NCBI GenBank assembly: GCA_021234155.1
Contig: JAJEKV010000034.1
Coordinates: 9,189,614 to 9,253,613, forward strand
Source of the DNA: Isoetes taiwanensis
Lineage: Eukaryota > Streptophyta > Lycopodiopsida > Isoetales > Isoetaceae
Direction: 5' to 3'
Length of the DNA: 64,000 nt
Positions within the stretch are counted from its first letter, which is position 1. Every line of letters begins with the position of its first letter. The notes beneath the pieces were generated by a model, which saw nothing but the letters and a program-made list of their open reading frames with translations, was not told the origin of the DNA and made no database searches. A program made the position numbers and the translations under genes. Of the stretch, positions 1 through 10,858 are shown in pieces.

Positions 1-539
1 ACTAAGACCACACTTCTACACCCAATAGAGACTTTGAACATGGAGAAGGTAAAATGCCGAGCTCACCGAGTACATCCAACCAATATTTCAACAACTCTTT
101 CTGACCTTGAAGGATCTTGCTTTACAAAAGATACAAATATAAATAATTTAAAAAAATAGTTGGATTAGTTGCATGAAAAAAATACACTAAGGGGCAGTGT
201 CTCAAATTGATAACCCAAGAGTTCTCTTTGCAAAAAAAGTTGTGACAAAGTTGTGGTATCCTTATGGCGGGATTACCTCATATATATTCTACACCATAGA
301 ATCACCGGGTGATAGCCTCGCATGTCCACAACGTGTTAATATCCTGTCGTCTGGGATGACTCAATCGAGGGCTTCGAATGCATCATATATTTTACATACT
401 TCCTTAAAATTTTCAACCCATGTACAGTAGGGGAAATACAGCTTTGACACCTAGCCATCAATACAATCCCACGAAATCACTGTTGTTTGTTAGCCATGCC
501 TTGGCTCAACGACTTGTTTGACAGTTTGAATTTGTTCTT

Positions 540-1690
540 CAATGAGGGCAGCTGGGAGGTTTCTATGTACATTTTGCAATGGACATCGATGAGAAGATTG
601 AGGAGGGAAGTGCCAAGAACCCTAGACTCAATTATATTTATGTCCCACAAATTCAGACTTTAGATTTACGGCAGCTGCAAGCAGGCATTTGGCCGGTCGA
701 ACCTCTAGAAGGCTCGTTAGCCGACTACCATGGGTAATGGAAGAGCACCAAGTTCTGATTCTTCAGGAGGAGTGGTGGGGTGTTTTTTTTTTGGGGGACC
801 AAGTAGTATGCCTTTGCCATATTCCTACCTCATGGGTTGAGGATTTCATCACTGAAAAGCAAAAATGTAGGTAAGCACCTTGCACCTTCTATATAAGATG
901 CTCCCCGAGGAATAAAGCACTGTCCCAAATGGGGAAAGGTTCACATTTGACATTGATAAGGTATGTATGTCCGTAGTATAGCATCTACTTTTATAGAAAA
1001 GTTCAATGGGAATTCAAGACATTGCTAATTCAATTTGCATTATGCACCAAAGTTATTGGTGTAGCTATGGACATGAAGATAATTGAGAACACCCATGTTG
1101 TGGAAGATCGGTCCATGTAGAAGAAGGAAACATGTTGAGAGAGGTGAGGGTATTCGTAGAGGTTACCAGTGCTCTTTCGCGTTCAAACAGCTTTACTTTC
1201 TTTCGGATCGTGCTCAAATAACTTACCACAAATGGGATCATGTTAACCTAGAAGATGTGGTCTGTCATGGTAAATCATTTGCTCTTGAGAAAAGGTTGAG
1301 ATATAGACTGGCTCCATGGCTCACAACTGAGAAAAAGGAATGGAACCAACAAAAGCTAGTGCATGATTTAACACCTAAAGATGTTATGAACATCCATCGA
1401 GAGAAGGTTAATTTGAAGAAGGAGCGTGTTGGGTTGGATGGGCTTTATAGGGATGACATGTTAAAAATGTATGATACAATATTAATAAGTTTGTGGCTCA
1501 ATCTGTTTGAAAATTGCATGAAGACCTTCCAACAAGCATTCACATGTGGATACAACAACATTAAGAAAATGTCTTCCATTATGAGCACGACAATGTCTTT
1601 CAACTTGGGGTTATGACTCCAATCCAGAGGGATGCCTTGTTGAGATATGGAAAGAATAGAGTTGTATGGATTTGTATGACATATTTTGAA
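540..1690 (+). pseudogene. MULE-type transposase remnant (upstream element)
   Basis: Decayed coding region. A readable stretch at 1083-1616 contains the blocks ITYHKWDHVN, CHGK, APWLTTEKKEW and KKERVGLDGLYRDDML. After a frame change near 1590 the DNA still reads HDNVFQLGVMTPIQRDALL and RYGKNRVVWM, which I read as the start of a Mutator-like transposase core. The same blocks recur at 4440-5460, so both copies derive from one family. The block at 540-620 (DIDEKIEEGSA) matches 4480-4520 in the second copy. Frameshifts, stops and loss of the catalytic core make it non-functional. The MULE assignment rests on pattern resemblance plus the long inverted termini next to it. Confidence 0.55.
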
Positions 1691-1829
1691 GGTACTATCT
1701 CATCACTCTCATTGCCTTTGGCGACTACTATAATGGGATGTCGATTAGCCCTCATGTTTTATCATCGATGATTGTAAAGCTAACATTAATGCAACTAAAA
1801 GGGTAGCACTCTCGCTCTAGCGCCATGAG

Positions 1830-2016
1830 CCACATTGTCTCTAGCGCCTTGGGTCACACTCTTTTTCTCTCTAAGATTAGGGTCTATCTGGATGCTCTAG
1901 ACACATTCTGCCAGGTTCTTGACATGTGCATTAATCTGGCCAAGACTAAGGTGGTCCACATCTCATCTTCACGTCAGTCTGGTCGTTCACCCAAAGTAGC
2001 TAAGCAGTGGAGGTAG
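1830..2016 (+). pseudogene. LINE reverse-transcriptase scrap
   Basis: The frame reads LDALDTFCQVLDMCINLAKTK followed by VVHISSSRQ. This is the stretch after the catalytic YADD box of non-LTR reverse transcriptases, where an L-x2-F-x5-G-x3-N-x2-K-T-K pattern is usual. A closely similar KTKVVLISSSRH segment lies on the minus strand near 54.95-54.99 kb, so both come from one LINE family. Only about 60 codons remain and the YADD box itself is not readable. Confidence 0.5.
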
Positions 2017-2109
2017 TCTCCTCTGCATGAAATGCATACCCAATCAGTTAGAGTGAAAAATAGAAAAAAACTAGCAGTCATAATCGAATACCTACCTTCT
2101 TGTAGAACC

Positions 2110-2590
2110 AGTTAGCTCTCCCGGTTGATGGATCCTTTGCAACACATACCGGAAAATACAAACTCATCATCTGAAGCTGGAAGCTCAAATTCGTCATTAC
2201 CTCGCTTCATCCCACCAGAATGGTTGCATCCCCTACTAGCAGAGTACTTCTTCGAAACATGAGTCCCTTTAATCTAGGCAAACAAGTTCTTGTTCCAGTC
2301 ATCAAATGTTTCATGACTAGGAATTCTAAACTCATTTGAAACCTTTACAAGAACTCGAATACAGTCACAACCGACTGCATCTATCCTGGGTATGGCAATG
2401 GCGGCGGATTGCACTTCCATCAAAAGGGCTGAAAGACGCTCTTGCAAGGGATTCTCCACGGCGTCCTAGGCAGTACTCAATCTCGATATCTATGCTAACT
2501 TCTGTTTCTTTGCTCATTCCTGTTTGTTTGCTAACTACTATTTCCTTTGGCAAGGAGTTTTTTGCTATCGAGCTATCCTCCAAAGATTAG
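2110..2590 (-). pseudogene. Cargo-gene remnant of upstream MULE
   Basis: Minus-strand frames contain LQERLSALL, GCDCIRVLVKVSNEFRIPSHE and TFDDWNKNLFA. They align block by block with the segment at 6314-6837 of the neighbouring MULE (LQERLRSHA, GCECIRIL, VKVSNSSRIPGHETF). The Ulp1 core present in that neighbour is not found here, so this copy has lost most of the cargo. The function of this C-terminal acidic module is unknown. Convergent placement relative to the plus-strand transposase remnant is the same in both elements. Confidence 0.5.
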
Positions 2591-2885
2591 GGAATATCTG
2601 AGAAGCCAGACCAGCATGCTTTGCTTGAGTAGATGAAAAATCATCATCTTTCGGCCCTGTGGCTCCCATTCCACCAAAACCATCACTAAAAGACTTCTTT
2701 CTTACAGGATTTTTCAAAGAGAACTTCACTTCTATATCGGATTACTGGCCAAAGAAAGACTCGGGGACGTCCACTAGGATGTGATACATATTCACTACAG
2801 AACACGTGTCACGATAGGGATTGCAAGTATAATACAATATACACGTGGCAAGTCATGAGTGGCTCATAGAGGAGCAATCACACCT

Positions 2886-3640
2886 TCAGTCAGCGTCCTG
2901 TGTATGACCATTAATGAAAGTTGTCTGAAATTTAGTTTCAAATGTTCTCATGTTCGTGGAAATTAACTCTCGATGCACTTCAGTAATAAAAATTAAGAAT
3001 GGGGCCCGGTGATTCTGCAGGAATATGTACGAGGGAATCCCGAGGTAAGAAATGCACATGGACATGATTCCATGGCAAGAAATAAGACTAGTAGATATCC
3101 CTTTCGAGGGACTGTTTTCGTGTTGATTCCACGGACGAAATCCCAGGAGCAACGACTCCGAATTACATAATCGATTGAACTGCCAAGATGGCATGCAAAG
3201 AACCTGGCATGTGTCAGGTTGGCACCCGGGTCCCCATATTGTGGAGTGATTCCTTCGGAGGGAATTGATTCCATCGCGAGGAATAAAAAAACAGATGATT
3301 CCTTCTAGCGGAATACTTGGCGGATTATTTCGTCTGGTGGAATGTGCCACTGGAGATTCTATGATAGAGAGTATTCTACAGGTGATTCTATCGACAGGGA
3401 TAAGAACTTTGTGATTCTGTCGAGTGGGATTCGTTGTGATTCCATCAAAGGGAATTTTCTTGGATGTCATGGATGCTCCCAGCGAACCAACGGCTAGGAT
3501 CCATCGGAGAGTATCTGACAATGTCAGGTACCTGAAACGGGCTCTCCGGAGAGGAACTCGTTCGAAGAGGGTAGGTGATTTTGCGAGAAGGGCAGTTTTG
3601 AGAAGATATCACTAAAACTAAGGTAAAACTATTTTCACCC
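2886..3640. repeat. Degenerate right terminus of upstream MULE
   Basis: Contains many spaced copies of a GTGATTCC-type motif followed by a GGAAT half (for example near 3385, 3413 and 3435), then a unique stretch ending CTATTTTCACCCC at 3629-3641. The unique part (about 3480-3640) aligns with the right terminus of the next element (about 10390-10580). Orientation matches a right end, so a second element boundary lies directly at 3641. No matching left end lies inside the window, so the upstream element is either truncated or starts before base 1. Confidence 0.55.
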
Positions 3641-3641
3641 C

Positions 3642-3650
3642 ATAGATAGA
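3642..3650 (+). repeat. Candidate 9-bp target-site duplication (left)
   Basis: ATAGATAGA sits between the end of the upstream element and the start of the Ulp1 MULE. An identical 9-mer lies just outside the right end at 10585-10593. It is low complexity, so chance or terminus-derived origin is possible. Confidence 0.4.
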
Positions 3651-4300
3651 TGGATGAAAATAGCTTTATCCCAGTTTTAGTAACTCCGTCGCGGTGAATA
3701 CTCTCCCGTAGAATCACAAGCCCTCTGGGAACGGGATCCGTTCTGGAGTTCCCGTTTTTCGTACTTGACAGAGTCAGGTGTACCCTTTGATGGATCCTAG
3801 CCGTACGTCTGCAGGGTGCATCTTGGCCGTCCATTCTATACCTCTCCGTGGAATCACAACGGCAGAATACCATCGGACGGAATCACCACGCCTTTATTCC
3901 ACGCGATGGATGACACTGCCTTGATACTCCCAAATGGAATCATGTTCTAGCATTCATCCCTGTGGAATCACTAGTCGCAGATTCCACGGGATGGAATACC
4001 GTTGACGATATCCTGCCAGGTGGAATCACCACATGAAGTATTCTGCTGGACGAAATCACCATCTTGTAATTCCGCCCGACGGAATCACCACGTTGCACTT
4101 CTGCGCGCCAGAATCACCACAGTGTAATTCCACCAGACGGAATCACCGATTTGTAATTCTGCCAGACGGAATCACCCCCTTGCACTTCCGCCCGGCGGAA
4201 TCACCACAATGTAATTTCACCCGACGAAATCACCACATTGTAATTCCGCTAAATGAAATCACGTTTTTGTGATTCCGCACGACGGAATCACCCCAGCTAC
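3651..4300. repeat. Left long TIR of Ulp1 MULE, palindromic array
   Basis: The outer ~190 bp is unique sequence. The inner ~450 bp is a tandem array of an imperfect palindrome of the form ATTCCG-N5-CGGAAT followed by CACC and an 8-9 base linker, repeating at about 29 bp. The whole block is the reverse complement of 9930-10584. Apparent reading frames through it (for example 4033-4272) are artefacts of the array. Confidence 0.75.
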
Positions 4301-4439
4301 TACACGTGCATGGCCGACACATGACTAAATCGGGACCATACCAGGACCATGTCGACGACCATTGTGTCGTCATGAGTTCACCCTGCTGGAAATTTTTAAA
4401 TTCTCAGCTCACGTACGGCTGCTCATACCATCCCACAAA

Positions 4440-5460
4440 ATCACCTGCTTTTGTTTTGCCCTGGGCAATGGGGAGTTCGGCATGGACCTGGACGAGAAGA
4501 TTGAGGAGGTAAGTGCCTGGAACAACCCAATTCCATCTCCCTGCAGTGGCGCAAGCTCTAATATCATTTTTAGTGGCAGCTGCAAGCAGGCATTTGGCAA
4601 ACAGACCCTGCAGAAGGGCATTTTGACCATAGTCGACTACCCTGGATCATGTTAGAGCACCAGAGTCCTGATCCTCAAGGGGGAGGTACTCAACTAGTGT
4701 GGGTGTGCCACATTCGCTCCTCACGGTTTGGGGATTACATTGTTGGGAAGCAAAAAAGTGGGGACGCACCATGCACTTTCTACATAAGAAGCTCTCGAAG
4801 GAATAAATAGCTATCCAAACTGGGCAAAGGATCATATCTGACTTTGAAGAGGTGCGCATTTGCTTTCCCTAGTCTATTGTTTATTTGTTTGGAGGATTGC
4901 AGAAGGATTTTAAAGCATGGCTAATTCATTCATTGTGCAACAAAGGTATTGGTGTGCCTCTGGGCCAGAAGACAAATTTGAGAACACTCATGTTGTAGAG
5001 GATCGACGTCCCCCTCCAGGCCAAAGAAGGAAGAGGGTTGAGAGGGGGGAGGATGTTAGAAGGGGCTGCCAATGTCATTTTACTTTGAAACAACTCTACC
5101 TTCTTCCCAATTGCACGCAAATTACCTACCACAAATGGGATCATGTGAACCAGCAAGGTGCAATCTGTCACGGTAAAGCGCTACCTATTGAGAAAGGGTT
5201 GAGACACCATGGCTCATGGCTGAAAAGAAAGAATGGATCAAACAGAAGTTAGCGCATTATATAACACCTAGAATGATGATGAACATGCACCAGGAGAGGG
5301 TGGCCTTGAAGAAGGAGCTAGTTGGGTTGGATGGGCTTTGCAGGGACGACATATTGAAGATGCGTGAAATCTACAACATTGATAAGTTAGTGGCTCAAAC
5401 TGTTTGGAAGTTGCATGAAGATGAAGCAACAAGCATCCATATGTGGGTGCAACAATACCA
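4440..5460 (+). pseudogene. MULE-type transposase remnant (Ulp1 MULE)
   Basis: A second copy of the transposase-related region seen at 540-1690. Readable blocks are MDLDEKIEEVSAW (about 4480), GSCKQAFGKQTLQKG (about 4580), VERGEDVRRGCQCHF and ITYHKWDHVNQQG (4917-5252), then after a frameshift AEKKEWIKQKLAHYITP, GLDGLCRDDILKMR and KLHEDEATSIHMWVQQYQ (5216-5460). Coding similarity stops where a minisatellite begins at 5461, so the catalytic part has been replaced or lost. At least one frameshift and several stops show it is inactive. Confidence 0.6.
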
Positions 5461-5735
5461 AGTATGTACAAATATTGCATGTATAAATACAATATGGATA
5501 AATACTCTATATATAGATACACTATGTATAAATACACTATGTATAAATACTCTATGCATAAAAACTCTATGTTTAATTGCTCTATGTATAACTACTCTAT
5601 GTACAAATACTCTATATAAATATTGCATTTATAAATACAATATGAATAAATACTCTATGTATAAGTATTCTATGCAACACCATACTCTATGTATAAATAA
5701 TTTGTGTTTAAATAATCTGTGTATAAATACTCCAT
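5461..5735 (+). repeat. Minisatellite in transposase remnant
   Basis: About 17 degenerate copies of a 15-16 bp unit of the form CTATGTATAAATACA. It directly follows the last readable transposase codons. The long frames through it (repeats of INTLCINTL) are translation of the repeat, not a gene. Confidence 0.8.
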
Positions 5736-5756
5736 ATACCTTGGATACTTGCATTA

Positions 5757-5845
5757 TTCAATGGTATGGAATCACACATAAATTGGACACATATATTCCA
5801 TCGTATGGAATCACACATAAATTCCATGGTATGGAATCACTCTAG
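5757..5845. repeat. Three interior ATTCCATNGTATGGAAT palindromes
   Basis: Three spaced copies of a perfect or near-perfect palindrome (for example ATTCCATGGTATGGAAT) each followed by CAC. They share the ATTCC-N-GGAATCAC form of the terminal arrays, so the motif also occurs in the element's interior. Confidence 0.6.
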
Positions 5846-6313
5846 ATGGAAAATTGCATTAGACAGAACACATTAGGTAAGAACTGCTTGTGTGCAGGAA
5901 ATCAGAGCGAAGGTGTGTTGAATAGTCCCCTTCCCGGTTGCATGTGCATGTAACCAAATACAATCAGAATGAAATGAGACTAAAAAGACAAAAAGTGTCG
6001 GCATGCAAGTTGAACTGCACAGCTTGAACATCAACTTAAGTTTATATTATCAAAGAACGGCCATAAGCCTGGAAAACAAGGTAGTTAGTAGGAATTCATA
6101 AGCACAGAGGGATTTAGAAATCGCCTGGATTCATAAGCATAGAGGGATTCAAAATAATCATGTCCAACAAAAACTAGAAGACTCTTCGCTTTCATTCATT
6201 CTCGACAGCTGGGCATTGCAGGTGGGGCCGCCCCATATGCAGTGACTTAGTTGTAGCAGAAATAAAAAACATTAAACTAACAACCGTGAATGAAAATATA
6301 CCTTGTTGGTAGA

Positions 6314-6837
6314 CTAGTTAACTCTTCCAGATGTTGGGTCCTTGCAGCAGGCAAACGGGAACACAAACTCATCATCATCTGGCTCAAACTCGAACTCATC
6401 CTTGACTCGCTTCAAACTAGCAGAATCTTTGCAGCCACACTTTGCAAAAAACTCCTTCGGCACTTCAGTTCCATGAACGTAGGCAAATAAATTCTTTGCC
6501 CAATCCTCGTCGAATGTCTCATGCCCAGGGATTCTTGAACTGTTAGAAACTTTCACAGGATCCTGATGCATTCACAACCGTCTCTCCTCGTAATGGTGAC
6601 AGAAAGTGGCGGCACCTCTACCAGAGCATGACTCCGAAGACGTTCCTGTAGGCTCTCAAGCCTGCAGTCTTGGAGAGCCTCAAGAAAGCCGAGCTCCACC
6701 ACGAGGAAGCCGCTGACAAATGTTATGAAGACTTCCATCATTTCCTTAAACAAAGAGCAGGCGAATATGATTCTTACCGAATTATAGAAAACAGAGTGTT
6801 CTGAACTGGATGATAACCACCTGAAACATAATGCCAA
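6314..6837 (-). pseudogene. MULE cargo, acidic C-terminal module
   Basis: Two overlapping minus-strand frames. The upstream one ends in SLQERLRSHALVEV ... GCECIRIL. The downstream one reads VKVSNSSRIPGHETFDEDW, AKNLFAYVHGTEVPKEFF and the very acidic FEPDDDEFVFPFACC. The frame change near 6560 may be an intron or a frameshift. The block is conserved with the relic at 2110-2590, so it was part of the family's coding capacity. It lies downstream of the Ulp1 region on the same strand and may be its C-terminus or a separate small gene. I do not recognise the domain. Confidence 0.45.
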
Positions 6838-7084
6838 CGAGGAAGAAGCAAGCGTTGACTGGCTGGATCGAAGTGCCTTAGAACACCGGAAGCAAAGAAA
6901 CTACGACTAAATACGAAGAAGACGAAGTTGGTCCTATGGGCCTAGATTTGGGCCTAAATACACTGTCAGGCTAGATGCCGACGTGGCACCATTCCATTCC
7001 CCCTTGCATTCGTCGGTCTGAATGACAGGTATTTGACTTGAGAAAGCAATTAATGCCTGCGACTAGCAACGATGCAGGCAGATA

Positions 7085-7160
7085 TTCCACAGCATTGATT
7101 CACCAGCTAGTGATTCCACGGGATGGGCAACACTTTGACAAATACCATATGAAGGAATCA
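7085..7160. repeat. Interior GGAATCACC-type motif cluster
   Basis: A short cluster of TGATTCACC, GTGATTCCACGGGATGG and GGAATCACCG motifs of the same type as the terminal arrays, lying in the non-coding gap between the two cargo modules. Confidence 0.4.
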
Positions 7161-7316
7161 CCGAGCAACGTTTTCGACATATAACTTTTTTTTTCTGTCC
7201 ATAAATTATAATTTGGTATTCATTTTTTGGTGGTGGTGTGCACCACATATTCGAATATTCATTTTTGTTCCTAAAACCCGTTAAATCTTAACCACAAAAT
7301 ATTTCGTGCTCAAACA

Positions 7317-7387
7317 CATTCAAATTCAAATTCAAATTCGAATTCCAATTCGAATTCGTTCGAATTCGTTCGAATTCGAACGAATTC
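7317..7387. repeat. TTCAAA / GAATTC simple repeat
   Basis: A run of 6-8 bp units (TTCAAA, TTCGAATTC, GTTCGAATTC) that is largely self-complementary. It lies between the cargo modules and has no coding sense. Confidence 0.7.
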
Positions 7388-7602
7388 AGATACAGTTGCG
7401 CGTGGAATCCTAAAATAAAAACCAGCAAAGCGGGGAAATTTGCTGTTGTATTCAAACACAGAGTTCAAATCAAGTGCCATTGATCCTTAAACGGGTGAGA
7501 GGGCCACTGGTTTTAGAGCAATCCCCTCGAGCAAATGGAAGGTGCTTTCTCTTTGTTGGACATAGTCATAGAATTTTTGTAGCATCACTACAAATGTGGA
7601 CC

Positions 7603-8197
7603 TCATTTGGTCAATTTCAGCGCGTCCAAACTATTTGAAAGTATCCACAACCTGCAATCGCGAGAATTAGCACGAGGTTGGAATAAAATTAGACAAAATT
7701 GGACATAAAATACTGACAGAATGGTCTTTGGTGTTGCACATATCCAGCAGGAACCTCTTGATGAAACATACGGTGTAAATTCCACAATCTTGGGTGTTTT
7801 CCTGCTGGGGGGCATTCAAAGGGACGCTGGAGGCATTGTGCAATCGTGAGGACTCGAAATTCCACCTCTTCATAATGTCAGGCATGAAGCTGTGGGCAAA
7901 GGAATGAGAGAAAAGCCAAATTCGACCGGAAAGGGGTAGACTTGAACTTACAAAGTGGCGAATTATGTTCGAGTGCATGCCCGGCATTGAATCCAAATGC
8001 AGCAATACTAGACATGGGGTTTCGAGCATCCAACATGTCTCCTGGTCTGAAACCAATATGAATAGGCTCCAGTGATTGCTGCCAACAATTGCACAACCAG
8101 TTTTTAGCATCCAATTGTCCATCAATGAATTTAAAACGGATTGTTTACATGTTGATGACTGGGAAGTAATAGAATTCCATGTTCTGGGGAATAGCAT
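7603..8197 (-). pseudogene. Ulp1-like C48 cysteine protease domain
   Basis: The frame at 7667-8197 carries the papain-like Ulp1/SENP catalytic pattern in order: His in NHWSLFIL (about residue 42), Asp in LLHLDSMPGMHSN (about residue 69), and the oxyanion Gln and nucleophile Cys in PQQENTQDCGIYTVCFIKRFL (about Q132 and C138). Family members cleave SUMO or SUMO conjugates. Plant MULEs of the Kaonashi type carry such domains, with unknown substrate. All catalytic residues are present. However, the reading frame breaks near 8100 (a second frame at 7878-8114 also shows Ulp1-like text), and 7603-7815 reads in another frame. Either unrecognised introns or decay explains this. It is on the minus strand, downstream of the zinc-finger and coiled-coil region. 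Confidence 0.75.
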
Positions 8198-8346
8198 GTA
8201 TTAAGGCCATGTAGATGGCAATGTAGTCAGCGAATGATAGCATTGCAATGCTTTAATAGAACTGAAAAATGTGACTTACAGGAGATAAGCACCGACACAC
8301 TCTTCTTTCATTCTACAATCCACATTATCTCTGGGACCAGGGACCG

Positions 8347-9539
8347 TCATGAAATCTTGGGCAAAGTTGCATAGACATGAAATTCTATTGCTAATAATTT
8401 CTTACCCACCCGAATTGCTGTGCTACATAGTGTCAATGAATACTTGAATGTGAAGTTATAGGTCCACCTCCTGGAAATAAGACCCAATTGATAAGAAAAC
8501 ACAGAATTAAAAAATGTAGCTTCCAGCCGATGCATCATGGGGATCTCAATTAAGGTACTCTCCTCTTCCAATGAAGCTCTGGGTTCGGTGAGACTTGATT
8601 GAACTAGGTCACGCAAACCCTGAATATAGTTGGATGTTTCAAACATTATGTGGTTAGGGGCAAGATCTCCTTCTGCCTGTGCCATTTCTTTGCTGAAATC
8701 ATCGTGATCTACCTGAGCTTGCTCTCTGGATAAAGAAATCTCGGCCCTCATCTCTTCAACCATCAAACCAAACCGGCTAGCGATCTTCTTTATAATTGCC
8801 TCCCTCTTCTAATCCTCCAAAGTTTCCTCTACCGTCTGCCTTATCTCCACCTGTTGATTAACGCAAGCAGTTCTCATTGCCGGATTAAGAAGTCCGTGCT
8901 CAAGCTGCTCGTCTGCCATAGCTTCGGCCCTTCGCTTGACCCTCACCAAAATACGCCTGAGATTGTGCTGCCACATGTAATCTTCATATTCGCGCTCTGC
9001 TCCTGCTAATTTCTGGAGCATTTGGTTTCCTACCTCTTGCGACTGCTGGCAGCTTGTAATCATTGGTCATGCAATGCTTAGTAAGTCTGTGAATCTCCAG
9101 ATCCCACCTCTTGGAGTAGCTACTACTGCACCCACCGAATAGACAATACCATCGGCCATCTCTCTCATCCAATTTTTAATTTGGGATTTTCTCCCTGCTT
9201 TCGGTATTCTCCGGAGAAGGGTTCTCCACGGCATCCTCTTTTAGGCCTCTATGCTATCTTACGCCTCCTTACAATCAACCTTTTCTTTCTCACCGCAGCG
9301 GAACGGACCTACCTCGGGATCTTCGAGGCCCCTCTCCCCAAATACACAGGAATAACTTCGGTCGCCTGACTAACAACCTTAGCCTCCACAAATAGATCCG
9401 CCATGGGACTTGCGCCTCCAACTGCCCCAAAACCTGCCGGAAATTTAGGAGGGGATTCCACCTCCAAATCGACCTGTTCTTCCTGCAAGGATTCTGCCTG
9501 GAAGTTCTCATTAACCGAGGTTCCAAGGCTCTGCTCCAT
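8347..9539 (-). pseudogene. C2H2 finger plus coiled-coil part of MULE cargo
   Basis: Minus-strand segments in different frames that look like exons of one gene. The first (9309-9539, true ATG at 9537-9539) is acidic, starting MEQSLGTSVNENF. The second (8984-9172) has a zinc-finger pattern: Cys pair in YCLFGGC, then RWDLEIHRLTKHC. The third (8809-9063) is charged and helical (GAEREYEDYMWQHNLRRIL) and looks like a coiled coil. The fourth (8347-8766) continues with AEISLSREQAQVDHDDFSKEM. The order finger, coil, protease fits a DNA-binding or SUMO-interacting cargo protein, but this is inference. Frame changes at ~9060 and ~8790 could be introns or frameshifts. Confidence 0.55.
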
Positions 9540-9929
9540 CTGGATCGTGGTTGTGACAGGAAAAAGACAAGATTTCGAGCAGGAGGAGCAAAGGCGCCGG
9601 AATGAAACTCTGAGAGAGAATTTTGGAAACAGAGAGAGAGGGATTTTTTGGCGCTAACTAATGGTTGTGATTCCTTCGGACGGGTTCACTATCCTTAACG
9701 ATTGACGTAGAAGATGGTGATAGGCCAATGTCCCTGCAATCATACACTTTGTTAGGGTACAATGTACGACTATTAATGGCAGTCGTCCGGAATTCAATTC
9801 AAAAGTTCCTTTGAAAAGCTTGGCCTTAAATATTAAAATAGGTTATAATAAAATAAACACGGAGTATACACCATGGATATCCCATGCCGACGTGGCTAGG
9901 ACGGCCTGGATGAGTCCTTCAGGGGCGGT

Positions 9930-10584
9930 GATTCCATCTAGTTGATTCACAGTGTGGTGATTCCGTTTGGCGGATACACAGTGTGGTGATTCCATCTGGC
10001 TGAATTACATTGTGGTGATTCCGTCGGGTGGAAGTGCAACGGGGTGATTCCGTCTGGCGGAATTACAAATCGGTGACTCCGTCTGGCAGAATTACACTGT
10101 GGTGATTGCGTCGCGCAGAAGTGCAATGCGGTGATTCCGTCTGGCGGAATTACAAGGTGGTGATTTCGTCCAGTGGAATATTTCACGTGGTGATTCCATC
10201 TAGCGGGATATCGCCGACGGTATTCCGTCCCGTGGGATCTGCCACTGGTGATTCCACGGGGGCGAATGCTAGAATGTGATTCCATCTGGGGGTATCAAGG
10301 CAGTGTGATTCTGTCGCGTGGAATAAAGGGGTGGTGATTCCGTCCCGCAGTATTCTACCGTTGTGATTTCACCGGGAGGTATAGAATGGATGGCCAGGAT
10401 GCACCCTACAAACGGACGACTGGGATCCATCAGAGGGTACACTTGACACGGTCAGATACGGAAAATGGGACCTCCAGAACGGATCCCGTTCCCGGAGGGT
10501 CTGCGATTCTGCGGGAGAGTATTCACCGAAAACTGCGATAAAGCTATTTTCACCAAAACTGCGATAAAGCTATTTTCACCCTAT
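9930..10584. repeat. Right long TIR of Ulp1 MULE, 29-bp palindrome array
   Basis: GTGATTCC starts at 9928, 9957, 9986, 10015, 10044, 10073, 10102, 10131 and 10160, an exact 29-bp period, before drifting. Each unit carries an ATTCCG-N5-CGGAAT hairpin. The outer part (10390-10584) is unique sequence shared in reverse complement with 3651-3850. It ends at CTATTTTCACCCTAT. Confidence 0.8.
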
Positions 10585-10593
10585 ATAGATAGA
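10585..10593 (+). repeat. Candidate 9-bp target-site duplication (right)
   Basis: ATAGATAGA immediately after the right terminus, identical to 3642-3650. Confidence 0.4.
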
Positions 10594-10858
10594 CAAGGGA
10601 TGTCCCAACATCAGCATCCTTTGACCCAATTTGCCAGCAACGGACGAACGGACGAGATTTAGGACGCCTAGGAACCCTAGGAATCTCACTAGGAGGAGGA
10701 AATAGGAATTTGTGCTCATGAGTGTTTTGAACTCTTTGTACAGTGCGCAGCATCACAAAGAACGGTAAAATGGAGGTCCTAAATAGTGGGAATCGATTTG
10801 GGTCGTCGACCTCATATTGTCCAGAAACAATGTACCAAAACACTAAATACAGAGCGCC
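10594..10858 (+). promoter_or_regulatory. Translocator upstream region next to MULE
   Basis: Only about 265 bp separate the MULE's right end from the first ATG, so the proximal promoter and 5' UTR lie here and the MULE terminus occupies the next upstream position. I see no decisive TATA box or element. Confidence 0.35.

Larger units (their letters stand above)
3651..10584. mobile_element. Ulp1-carrying MULE with long palindromic TIRs
   Basis: Inverted termini of about 650 bp (3651-4300 and 9930-10584) bracket a plus-strand transposase remnant (4440-5460) and a minus-strand cargo region (6314-9539). The termini begin with a GATGAAAATAGC / GGTGAAAATAGC-type end and include the same unique block next to the palindromic array. 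A 9-bp ATAGATAGA lies just outside both ends (3642-3650 and 10585-10593), which fits MULE target-site size. However, the same string also follows the upstream element's right end, so it could belong to the terminus. MULEs carrying Ulp1-like protease genes are known in plants (Kaonashi-type). The transposase is decayed. Confidence 0.7.

Noticed and set aside
4033-4272. Open frame in the left MULE terminus
   Set aside because: Translation of the 29-bp palindromic repeats; a mirror frame exists at 9947-10285.
5216-5845. Long 209-residue plus-strand protein
   Set aside because: Only the first ~80 codons are transposase-like; the rest translates a CTATGTATAAATACA minisatellite.
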